Below are positions 57,000-64,000 of a stretch of DNA of 64,000 bases, in pieces; the first letter of the stretch is position 1; each line of letters begins with the position of its first letter. The translations under genes were made by a program, and so were the position numbers. The notes beneath the pieces are model-generated. The model did no database searches. It was not told where the DNA came from and worked only from the letters and a program-made list of their open reading frames with translations. This DNA comes from Actinopolyspora mortivallis DSM 44261 (GTDB lineage Bacteria; Actinomycetota; Actinomycetes; Mycobacteriales; Pseudonocardiaceae): positions 377,317 through 441,316 of the forward strand of contig NZ_KB913024.1 in assembly GCF_000384035.1 (NCBI RefSeq), read 5' to 3'.

Positions 57000-58019
57000 G
57001 TGATCACAGTCGAAAACCTGAGCAAGTCCTTCACCCAGAACGGCAGTCGTGTCACCGCGCTGGACAACGTGAGTCTCGACGTCCCGGACGGCGCCGTCTG
57101 CGGCGTGGTCGGCACCAGCGGTGCCGGCAAGTCCACCCTGGCGCGCTGCATCTCCCTGTTGGAGAAGCCGGACAGCGGGTCGATCCGGGTGGACGGTACG
57201 GACCTGGTCGGGCTGGACGGCAGCAGGCTGCGTGCCGCCCGGCGCCGGATCGGGGTGGTGCCGCAGGGTGACTCGCTGCTGCGACAGCGCACCGCCGCGG
57301 GCAACGTGGCGCTCCCGCTGGAGTCCGCCAAGGTTCCGGCCGCGCAGCGGCGCAGCCGGGTGGCCGAACTGCTCGACCTGGTCGGGCTCAGCGACAAGGC
57401 CTCGGTCTATCCCGACCACCTGTCCGGCGGGCAGCGCCAGCGGGTGGCGGTGGCGCGCGCCCTGGCCGCCAAGCCCTCGGTGCTGCTGGCCGACGAGCCG
57501 ACCTCCGCGCTGGACCCGGCCACGACGGACTCGGTGCTCACCGTGCTGGACCGGGCCCGGTCCGAACTGGGAGTGACCGTGCTGGTGGTCACCCACGACA
57601 TGGCCGTGGTGCGCCGCATCGCCGACGACGTGGCGGTGCTGGAGGAAGGCAGCGTGGTCGAGCACGGCAAGGTCCTGGACCTGGTCTCCGAACCCGGCAG
57701 TCGTATCAGCTCCACTCTGCTTCCCGAGACGGACCAGGCGGAGCCTCTCCGCCCGAACGACCGGAGTCACGACGTGGTCGCCGAGGTCGTGCTGGTCGGT
57801 TTCGCCGCGGTGGGGGCCCTCCTTCCGGAGGCGTCGAGCCGTTTCGGAGTGGAACTGTCGATCCTCGGCGGTGGACTGACGCGGCTCGGGGACACACCGG
57901 TCGCCAAGTTCCGTGTCGGCCTGTCCGGTGAACGTTCCGAGTCCGCGCTTAAGTGGATGATCGAGCGCGACGCGCATGTGCGCCGCGCTCCCGTGAGCGT
58001 TGATGGAGTTGCCGCGTGA
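57000..58019 (+). CDS. metN: Methionine ABC transporter ATP-binding protein
   Basis: The 339-residue ATPase has Walker A GTSGAGKST, signature LSGGQRQRVAVARAL, Walker B VLLADEPTSALD and the His loop VTHDM. The C-terminal ~80 residues form the NIL domain (SSRFGVELSILGGGLTRLGD) that senses methionine and inhibits transport. GTG 57000 follows CGGAG. Its stop overlaps metI by 4 bp. A SAM riboswitch precedes it. Confidence 0.94.
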   Translation: MITVENLSKSFTQNGSRVTALDNVSLDVPDGAVCGVVGTSGAGKSTLARCISLLEKPDSGSIRVDGTDLVGLDGSRLRAARRRIGVVPQGDSLLRQRTAAGNVALPLESAKVPAAQRRSRVAELLDLVGLSDKASVYPDHLSGGQRQRVAVARALAAKPSVLLADEPTSALDPATTDSVLTVLDRARSELGVTVLVVTHDMAVVRRIADDVAVLEEGSVVEHGKVLDLVSEPGSRISSTLLPETDQAEPLRPNDRSHDVVAEVVLVGFAAVGALLPEASSRFGVELSILGGGLTRLGDTPVAKFRVGLSGERSESALKWMIERDAHVRRAPVSVDGVAA

Positions 58020-58702
58020 GTGAAGTGACCCCCTGGTCGGAGGTCCTGGAACTGGCACGTCCCGCGACGGTCCAGACCATCTACATGGTGCTGGTCTCGA
58101 CGCTGATCGGTGTGGTGGGAGGGTTGCCCCTGGGGGTGTGGCTGCACATGACCTCACCGGTGGGGCTCAGCCCCAGGCCCGTGCTGCACCGGATCATCAG
58201 CGCCGTGGTGGACGTGGTCCGTTCGATCCCGTTCGTGGTGCTGCTGGTGGTGGTCGCCTCGTTCACCCGGATCCTGGTCGGTAAGGCCATCGGCAGCACC
58301 GCCACGATCGTGCCGCTGGCCATCGCGGCCATCCCGTTCTTCGCGCGGCTGGCCGCGAACGCGCTGCGCGAGGTCAACTCCACGGTGGTGGAAGCCGCGG
58401 TCACCACCGGAGCGAGCAAGATGCGGATCGTGCGGACAGTGCTGCTCAGCGAGGCGCGGGCGGCGCTGGTCGGTGCGGTCGGCGTGACCATGCTCGCCCT
58501 GATCGGCTACGCCGCCATGGCCGGAGCCATCGGCGGGGGCGGGCTGGGATCCATGGCCATCCAGAACGGCTACTACGCCTACGACGACCGGGTGCTCTAT
58601 TCGGCCGTGGTGCTGCTGGGCGTACTGGCCTGGGGGATGCAGCTGCTCACCGACTGGGTGACCAAGCTGGTCGACCGGCGCCGCGCCCTGGCCAACGTCT
58701 GA
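58016..58702 (+). CDS. metI: Methionine ABC transporter permease
   Basis: The 228-residue permease has five membrane helices and the EAA loop ALREVNSTVVEAAVTTGASK, which contacts MetN. The order TIYMVLVSTLIGVVGGLPLG at the N-terminus, SIPFVVLLVVVASFTRILVG, and GAIGGGGLGSMAIQNGYY at the C-terminus are family hallmarks. It overlaps metN by 4 bp. Confidence 0.95.
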   Translation: MSEVTPWSEVLELARPATVQTIYMVLVSTLIGVVGGLPLGVWLHMTSPVGLSPRPVLHRIISAVVDVVRSIPFVVLLVVVASFTRILVGKAIGSTATIVPLAIAAIPFFARLAANALREVNSTVVEAAVTTGASKMRIVRTVLLSEARAALVGAVGVTMLALIGYAAMAGAIGGGGLGSMAIQNGYYAYDDRVLYSAVVLLGVLAWGMQLLTDWVTKLVDRRRALANV

Positions 58703-58837
58703 GCCGCGAGGTCCTCGCGGAGCACGTGAGCCGTTTCGACCCTCCGACACCGGACCCGGCCGTCCCCGACACGGTGCGGGTCCGCACAACGGTGCGCACA
58801 CCGTGCCACCCCGAAATGATCCCGAAGGGACGACACG

Positions 58838-59650
58838 ATGCGAACCAGAAGAGTTCTCGCCGCCCTGACCGCCGTCTGCGGCCTGGCCCTGGCCGGCTGC
58901 TCGGGCGGCACGGATGCCCAGGAGGACCCCAACGCGCCGATCAAGGTGGGCGTGACTCCCCAGCCGCACGGCGAGATCCTGGAGTACGTCAAGAACAACC
59001 TCGCCGAGGACGAGGGCGTCAAGATCGAGATCCAGGAGTTCAGCGACTACAACCGGCCCAACGCGGCGGTGGCCAACGGCTCGCTGGACGCCAACTACTA
59101 CCAGCACAAGCCGTTTTTGAACGAGTACAAGTCCGAGCGCGGCGGTGACCTGCACTGGATCGCCCCGGTGCACCTGGAGCCGCTGGGGATCTACTCGGAG
59201 AAGCACGACTCGCTGGACCAGCTCCCCGAGGGGGCGACCGTCTCGATCCCGAACGACCCCTCCAACCGGGGACGGGCGCTGAAGCTGCTGGAGGCCCAGG
59301 ACCTCGTCACGCTGGAGGAGGGCGCCGGCCAGGAGGCCGAGGTGCGCGACATCGCCGAGAACCCGAAGAAGCTGGAGATCAGGACGCTCAAGGCGGCCCA
59401 GCTTCCGCGTACCCTGGGTGACGTGCAGGCGGCCGTGGTCAACGGCAACTACGCCCTCAAGGCCGATCTCGACGACCCGTTGGCCCTGGAGTCCACCGAG
59501 GACAACCCCTACGTCAACGGGGTGGTGACCAACTCGGAGATGCGGGACGACCCCCGCGTCGAGAAGCTCGTGGAGATGCTGCGGTCCCAGCAGGTGAAGG
59601 ACTTCATCAAGCGCGAGTACGGCGGCAAGGCGGTCATTCCCGCCAGCTGA
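58838..59650 (+). CDS. metQ: Methionine-binding lipoprotein (NlpA family)
   Basis: The 270-residue substrate-binding protein has a lipoprotein signal with lipobox LALAGC (Cys about residue 21). The NlpA domain reads IKVGVTPQPHGEILEYVKNN, DYNRPNAAVANGSLDANYYQ, GATVSIPNDPSNRGRALKLL and VVNGNYAL. ATG 58838 follows GAAGGGACG. It completes the metNIQ importer at the outer face of the membrane. Confidence 0.95.
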   Translation: MRTRRVLAALTAVCGLALAGCSGGTDAQEDPNAPIKVGVTPQPHGEILEYVKNNLAEDEGVKIEIQEFSDYNRPNAAVANGSLDANYYQHKPFLNEYKSERGGDLHWIAPVHLEPLGIYSEKHDSLDQLPEGATVSIPNDPSNRGRALKLLEAQDLVTLEEGAGQEAEVRDIAENPKKLEIRTLKAAQLPRTLGDVQAAVVNGNYALKADLDDPLALESTEDNPYVNGVVTNSEMRDDPRVEKLVEMLRSQQVKDFIKREYGGKAVIPAS

Positions 59651-59740
59651 CCTGGAAGGATCCCGGCGGACCCGGACGGTGGACGACTCGCGTGCGAGCT
59701 GGGGCACCACGGCGCCGTGTCGACACGTACCCTGGTGGGT

Positions 59741-60703
59741 GTGCTGTCCGTGGTACCTACCCCGATCACCGTCCGGGTTCCGGCCAAGCTGAATCTGCAC
59801 CTGTCGGTCGGCGACAGCCGCTCGGACGGCTACCACGAGTTGGTGACCGTTTTCCAGGCGCTGTCGCTGGTCGACGAGATCACGATACGGACCGCCGACG
59901 AGCCCGGCCTCGACGTGCGGGGGGAAGGCGCGGAGGTCACCCCCACCGGGGCGGACAACCTGGCCTGGCGGGCGGTCACCGAACTCGCGCACCACTGCGG
60001 TCGTGACCCCGCGAACCCCGGCGTGCGGGTGTCGCTCAACAAGGGGATTCCCGTGGCCGGTGGCATGGGCGGGGGCAGTGCCGACGCCGCGGCCACGCTG
60101 CTCGCGCTGAACTCGCTGTGGCGACTGGAGATGGGCCGCGAGGAGCTCGCCGAGGTGGCCGGTCGGCTCGGCAGCGACGTGCCGTTCGCCCTCCAGGGAG
60201 GCACCGCCCTGGGGACCGGACGGGGGGAACGCCTGGTGCCGGTACTGGCGCGGCACACCTACCACTGGGTGATCGCCATGAACGAGGAGGGGCTGCGTAC
60301 CCCGGACGTCTACGGCGAGCTCGACCGGTTGCGGCAGACCTCCTCCAACCGGGTGGGGGACGTGGAGCCGGTGCTGGAGGCACTGGCCTCCGGCGACCCG
60401 CGCGAGCTGGCGCTGCTGCTGGGCAACGACCTCCAGGCTGCCGCGGTGTCGCTGCGCCCGGTGCTCCGGCGCACCCTGCGTGCGGGGGTGGACGCCGGGG
60501 CCCTGGCCGGTATCGTCTCCGGGTCCGGCCCGACCTGCGCGTTCCTGTGCACCGACGAGGAGGCGGCCGTGCGCGTGGCCGCCGAGCTCTCCGGGGCCGG
60601 GGTGTGCCGGACGGTGCGTGTGGCCCAGGGGCCGGTGCCGGGGGCCAGACTGGTCGGCGACGACAAGGCCGACCGGCCCACTCCGCCACAGGTGCACGCC
60701 TGA
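59741..60703 (+). CDS. ispE: 4-diphosphocytidyl-2-C-methyl-D-erythritol kinase
   Basis: IspE phosphorylates CDP-methylerythritol in the MEP isoprenoid pathway. The 320-residue GHMP kinase has [25 protein letters not shown], the ATP loop [15 protein letters not shown] and the C-terminal [13 protein letters not shown] 59741 is chosen as it lies ~8 bp behind TACCCT (leaderless) and just before the fold; an upstream GTG at 59717 is possible. It is the usual gene near ksgA in actinobacteria. Confidence 0.95.
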   Translation: MLSVVPTPITVRVPAKLNLHLSVGDSRSDGYHELVTVFQALSLVDEITIRTADEPGLDVRGEGAEVTPTGADNLAWRAVTELAHHCGRDPANPGVRVSLNKGIPVAGGMGGGSADAAATLLALNSLWRLEMGREELAEVAGRLGSDVPFALQGGTALGTGRGERLVPVLARHTYHWVIAMNEEGLRTPDVYGELDRLRQTSSNRVGDVEPVLEALASGDPRELALLLGNDLQAAAVSLRPVLRRTLRAGVDAGALAGIVSGSGPTCAFLCTDEEAAVRVAAELSGAGVCRTVRVAQGPVPGARLVGDDKADRPTPPQVHA

Positions 60704-60782
60704 GACGGGAGTTCTCCCGTCGGGCTGCCACTGCCGCACGGCTACATCCGCCGCGTCGTGAACGGAAGAGACTCAACCTTCG

Positions 60783-62570
60783 ATGTCCAACCTGATCAAC
60801 CTGGAGTCGGTCGAGAAGAGCTATGGTGTCCGGCCGCTGCTGGACGGTGTCTCGCTCGGTGTCACCGAAACCGACCGCATCGGCGTCGTCGGTCTCAACG
60901 GCGGGGGCAAGACGACCCTGCTGGAAGTGCTCAGCGGCATCGAGGAACCGGACGCGGGCCGGGTCAGCCAGGCCCGTGACCTGCGCAGCGCGGTGGTCAC
61001 CCAGCGCACCGAGCTGCCGGAGCACGCCACGGTGCGCAACGCGGTGCTCGATCCGCAGGGCTTCGGCGCCGACTACGAGTGGGCGGCTGACCCGAGGGTG
61101 CGCTCGGTGCTCAACGGTCTCGGTATCACCGGGCTCGGCCTGCGGACCCGGGTGGCCGAGATGTCCGGAGGGGAGCGCCGCCGGGTGGCGCTGGCCGCGG
61201 CCCTGGTGAGCGAACTGGACCTGCTGGTGCTGGACGAGCCGACCAACCACCTGGACGTGGAAGGGGTGCGTTGGCTGGCCGACCACCTGTTGGCGCGGCG
61301 CTGCGCCCTGGTGATCGTCACCCACGACCGGTGGTTCCTGGACACGGTCTGCAACCGCACCTGGGAGGTCGTCGACGGCCGGGTCGAGCAGTACGAGGGC
61401 GGCTACGCCGACTGGGTCTACGCCCGTGCCGAGCGGGCGAGGCTGGCCCAGCAGGCCGAGGAGAAGCGCCGGAACCTGGCCCGCAAGGAGCTGGCCTGGT
61501 TGCAGCGCGGCGCCAAGGCCCGCACCTCCAAACCCAAGTTCCGGGTGGAGGCGGCCGAGGCGCTGATCTCGGACGTCCCCGAGCCGAGGGACACGGTGGA
61601 GCTGGTCTCCTTCGCGAAACGGCGGCTGGGCAAGACCGTGGTCGAGCTGGAGAACGTGGATCTCGCGGTGGACGGCCGCAAGCTGCTCAGCGACGTCACC
61701 TGGCGGCTCGGCCCCGGCGACCGGATCGGTGTGGTCGGGGTGAACGGCTCGGGCAAGACCACCCTGCTGCGGTTGCTGGCGGGCGAGCGCGAGCCGGACG
61801 CGGGCCGCCGGATCGAGGGCAAGACGGTGCGGCTGGCCCATCTGACCCAGGAGCTGCACGATCTTCCCGGGCGCTGGCGCGTGCTGGAGGCGATCGAGGA
61901 CGTGGCCACCCACGTCCAGCTCGGCAAGTACGAGCTCAGTGCCTCGCAGCTGGCCGAGCGGTTCGGTTTCGGCAAGGGCAGGCAGTGGACCCGGGTCGAG
62001 GACCTCTCCGGTGGGGAGCGGCGCAGGCTGCAACTGGCCCGGTTGCTCATGGGCGAGCCCAACGTGCTCGTGCTGGACGAGCCCACCAACGACCTCGACA
62101 TCGACACCCTGCAGCAGCTGGAGGACCTGCTGGACGGCTGGGCCGGGACGCTGGTGGTGGTCTCGCACGACCGCTACCTGGTCGAGCGGGTCTGCGACCA
62201 GGTGGTGGCCCTGTTCGGGGACGGCACCATCACCCATCTGCCCGGCGGCATCGACGAGTACCTGCGGCGCAGGCAGTCGCTGCTGGAGTCGACCGAGCAG
62301 AACGTCGGCAAGCAGAGTCGGCAGGAGAACACGCCCAAGAGCCAGGGGCTGTCCGGGGCGGAGGAACGGGCCGCCCGCAAGGAGCTGGCCCGGTTGGAAC
62401 GCCAGCTGGACAAGCTCTCCGACCGGGAGCAGCGGTTGCACACCCAGTTGGCCGAGGCCGCCACTGATCCGGAACGGCTCCAGGACCTCAACGCCCAGCT
62501 GCAGCAGGTGCGGGAGCAGAAGGACGAGATCGAGAGCAGGTGGATGGAGGTCGCCGAGACCCTGGAGTGA
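60783..62570 (+). CDS. ABC-F family ATPase
   Basis: The 595-residue protein has two ABC domains and no membrane part: Walker A GLNGGGKTTL and GVNGSGKTTL, signatures MSGGERRRVALA and LSGGERRRLQLA, with the long linker helix (AEKRRNLARKELAWLQRG) between them. A C-terminal coiled coil (RKELARLERQLDKLSDREQR) completes a Uup-like layout. ABC-F proteins act on the ribosome in translation or antibiotic protection; a housekeeping role is more likely given the Uup-type C-terminus and conserved site near ispE. Confidence 0.93.
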   Translation: MSNLINLESVEKSYGVRPLLDGVSLGVTETDRIGVVGLNGGGKTTLLEVLSGIEEPDAGRVSQARDLRSAVVTQRTELPEHATVRNAVLDPQGFGADYEWAADPRVRSVLNGLGITGLGLRTRVAEMSGGERRRVALAAALVSELDLLVLDEPTNHLDVEGVRWLADHLLARRCALVIVTHDRWFLDTVCNRTWEVVDGRVEQYEGGYADWVYARAERARLAQQAEEKRRNLARKELAWLQRGAKARTSKPKFRVEAAEALISDVPEPRDTVELVSFAKRRLGKTVVELENVDLAVDGRKLLSDVTWRLGPGDRIGVVGVNGSGKTTLLRLLAGEREPDAGRRIEGKTVRLAHLTQELHDLPGRWRVLEAIEDVATHVQLGKYELSASQLAERFGFGKGRQWTRVEDLSGGERRRLQLARLLMGEPNVLVLDEPTNDLDIDTLQQLEDLLDGWAGTLVVVSHDRYLVERVCDQVVALFGDGTITHLPGGIDEYLRRRQSLLESTEQNVGKQSRQENTPKSQGLSGAEERAARKELARLERQLDKLSDREQRLHTQLAEAATDPERLQDLNAQLQQVREQKDEIESRWMEVAETLE

Positions 62571-62665
62571 CCGGGCAGCCCGGGACGGCGGGGAGGAAAT
62601 CCGACCTCCTGGTGTGTACCGTGCTGTGTTCCAGTGTGCGCGTCAGCGTCCTCGGATACGGTGAA

Positions 62666-62707
62666 AAGATCCCGCGCTTCTCGGTACGTCGAGAAGCGCG
62701 GGATCTT
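62666..62707. terminator. Strong bidirectional terminator
   Basis: A 15-bp perfect stem, GATCCCGCGCTTCTC / GAGAAGCGCGGGATC, extended by AA/TT, with an 8-nt loop lies between the ABC-F gene and the convergent lipoprotein gene. Confidence 0.88.
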
Positions 62708-62728
62708 CATGGTCAAGGGTGAATTTGG

Positions 62729-63166
62729 TTATTCAATCGTGGTAATGACGCACTTTCCGGGAGTGCCGACACGACCGCGGGCTGAGATGGTCACGGTCTT
62801 GATTTCGGCGTTGGGAACTCCTGTAGTGAAGATCATTTTTCGCTGGTCCGATCCGAACGTGCCGCTCGTGCCGGTGACCGTGCTGCCGTCCTTTTTGAGG
62901 ATCTCATAAGAGAAGACGTCACCTGGCTGGCCTGTGACGGTGAACTCCGCGGTGGGGACGTTCTTTTCCCGGTGCACCACGGTATCGACACACTCGGGGA
63001 GGTTGCCATCGCGCGGATTGGCGACGCCCAAGATCGGGTCGTGCGGTGCCCGTGTCCGGTGCGATGACCCCGCGGTGTCGTCCGGCGATTCACTGCCGGT
63101 ACACGAGGACACCGCCACAACTGTGGCGAATGCCAGTACCGCGAGAGTCGCAACCTTGGCCCTCAT
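62729..63166 (-). CDS. Small lipoprotein of unknown function
   Basis: The 145-residue protein has a lipoprotein signal (MRAKVATLAVLAFATVVAVS with lipobox VSSC at about residue 22), a Ser/Thr-rich linker and a beta-rich domain (AEFTVTGQPGDVFSYEILKK, GKCVITTIE). Two further Cys may pair. ATG 63166 follows AAGGAGACG. It lies 16 bp behind the gene at 63183, in one operon. No family is recognised. Confidence 0.8.
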   Translation of the reverse strand: MRAKVATLAVLAFATVVAVSSCTGSESPDDTAGSSHRTRAPHDPILGVANPRDGNLPECVDTVVHREKNVPTAEFTVTGQPGDVFSYEILKKDGSTVTGTSGTFGSDQRKMIFTTGVPNAEIKTVTISARGRVGTPGKCVITTIE

Positions 63167-63182
63167 CAAGGCGTCTCCTTTG

Positions 63183-63608
63183 TCACCAGTCGCTGTGCAC
63201 CTCGCAGAATACCCCGGTGGGAAGGAAGGCCGTTCCCTTGTTGCCGACGCCGTCGTGGAAGAACACGAAGTCACCACGGGGATACATCACGTAGGCTTGG
63301 CCGCGCTTCAACTGGGGTGATTGGCAGGACGTGGTCACCGTGTAGGTTTTCTGGTAGGTGCCTCCCAGTGAGGCGTTCAGGATCCCGAAGTCGACTCCAC
63401 TGTTTCCCGAAATTGTGGAGCCGATTGTTTTCCCGGCGCCGATGGTGCAGGTGGATCCGTCGGCCCGGCACTCGGACAGGGCGATGGGTTGTTTCACCCC
63501 GTGCTGCACGTCATCAATGTGCACTCCGGCCGCGTTCGCCGTGCCCGCGCTGAAGAACAGAGCTGCCATCGCGGCCGGGACGGATGCGACGTAAAGCAAC
63601 TTCTTCAT
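63183..63608 (-). CDS. Secreted protein of unknown function
   Basis: The 141-residue protein has a signal peptide (MKKLLYVASVPAAMAALFFS, cut at ANA-AGV near residue 26). The mature part has four Cys (SECRADGSTCTIG, TTSCQSP, VFCEVHSDW) and looks like a small beta-sandwich. It is the first gene of a two-gene operon with the lipoprotein. Upstream DNA (63609-63750) is markedly AT-rich. Function is unknown. Confidence 0.8.
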   Translation of the reverse strand: MKKLLYVASVPAAMAALFFSAGTANAAGVHIDDVQHGVKQPIALSECRADGSTCTIGAGKTIGSTISGNSGVDFGILNASLGGTYQKTYTVTTSCQSPQLKRGQAYVMYPRGDFVFFHDGVGNKGTAFLPTGVFCEVHSDW

Positions 63609-63751
63609 ATATTTTCACTTTATCCGACTGGATAGTGCAATTCTATAGGTAACACTACTCAAATATCGCGATCGGCATTATGCGAAAAATTGTAAAATTT
63701 CCAATAAAGTGTTTTTCAGGCGTTTGGGGTGTATTGAATATTACGCACTGT

Positions 63752-64000
63752 TCACAGGAGCAGCAGGAACGGGACGAAGTACTTCAACCCGCCGACATCA
63801 CCACCAGTGAGCGGGAATTCGGCCCAGTTGAACCCTCCGTAGGCCTCGAGCAGCAGGTCCAGGTTCGAGTTCGCGCCATGCGAAGCGATCGAGCAGATCG
63901 GTGAGATCCTCACTCCTTGCTCGGCGATCGCGACCGTTTCCGTAATTTCGAACCGGTCGAGGGCGGAGACGACGGTAACCCGAGGTGTTGTAGATGCCCA
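63752..64000 (-). CDS. Possible 3' end of a gene running off the window
   Basis: The minus strand is open from the edge to a TGA at 63752-63754: 82 codons including AIAEQGVRISPICSIASHGA and LLEAYGGFNWAEFPLTGGDV, ending KYFVPFLLLL. The composition looks protein-like and the frame meets the edge without a stop, but a forward frame overlaps it. No family is recognised. Confidence 0.35.
   Translation of the reverse strand, partial: WASTTPRVTVVSALDRFEITETVAIAEQGVRISPICSIASHGANSNLDLLLEAYGGFNWAEFPLTGGDVGGLKYFVPFLLLL

Overview
The window is GC-rich chromosomal DNA from a filamentous actinomycete. The codon bias, the many GTG and apparently leaderless starts, an F420 gene (fbiC), a resuscitation-promoting factor and the block orders sdhCDAB-cdd-deoA and metG-tatD-rpfB-ksgA-ispE all fit Actinobacteria. 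Pseudonocardiales (Saccharopolyspora/Actinopolyspora-like) is my best guess, by inference only. Most genes are ordinary core functions. Two stretches are accessory: about 7.4-14.6 kb, downstream of a tRNA-Val gene, and about 20.7-23.5 kb.

Layout. 0-7.2 kb: a DUF5753-type XRE regulator cut by the window start, a TetR regulator with its MmpL exporter, a membrane protein, a secreted beta-propeller phytase and a thioesterase. 7.36 kb: tRNA-Val(GAC). 7.6-13.6 kb: what looks like a reduced or decayed prenylated-naphthoquinone (THN meroterpenoid) cluster. It holds an MFS exporter remnant, an NphB-like aromatic prenyltransferase broken by a 5' deletion and a frameshift, a DoxX-like protein, an intact RppA-type tetrahydroxynaphthalene synthase and an intact Tat-exported vanadium haloperoxidase. 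14.6-20.7 kb: MmyB-like regulator, alpha/beta hydrolase, menB, DUF488, secreted adenosine deaminase, exonuclease III. 20.7-23.5 kb: a lower-GC island with a DUF6879/XRE set whose regulator is frameshifted, then a dead DddA-like deaminase toxin fragment coupled to an intact Imm1 immunity gene.

23.7-33.7 kb: secreted proteins, an S8 protease, fbiC, trpS, a YihY membrane protein, a D,D-carboxypeptidase and an SCO4848-like protein. 33.8-42.7 kb: sdhCDAB, cdd and deoA, a long coiled-coil protein and an Rv3311-like protein. 42.9-46 kb: a SUKH protein, a membrane protein/winged-helix pair with tandem operator palindromes, and a PadR/DUF1700 pair. 45.9-49.2 kb: deoC followed by two aldehyde-dehydrogenase-fold proteins, neither of which keeps the catalytic cysteine. 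49.4-62.6 kb: DUF4185, metG, tatD, rpfB, ksgA, a SAM riboswitch upstream of metNIQ, ispE and an ABC-F ATPase. 62.7-63.6 kb: two small exported proteins, then an unidentified frame at the edge.

How genes work together: cdd, deoA and deoC form a nucleoside salvage route; the riboswitch would shut off methionine uptake when SAM is plentiful; THN synthase and haloperoxidase could still make and oxidise or halogenate flaviolin-type pigments although the prenylation step looks lost; the Imm1 gene may still protect against related deaminase toxins although its own toxin is dead.
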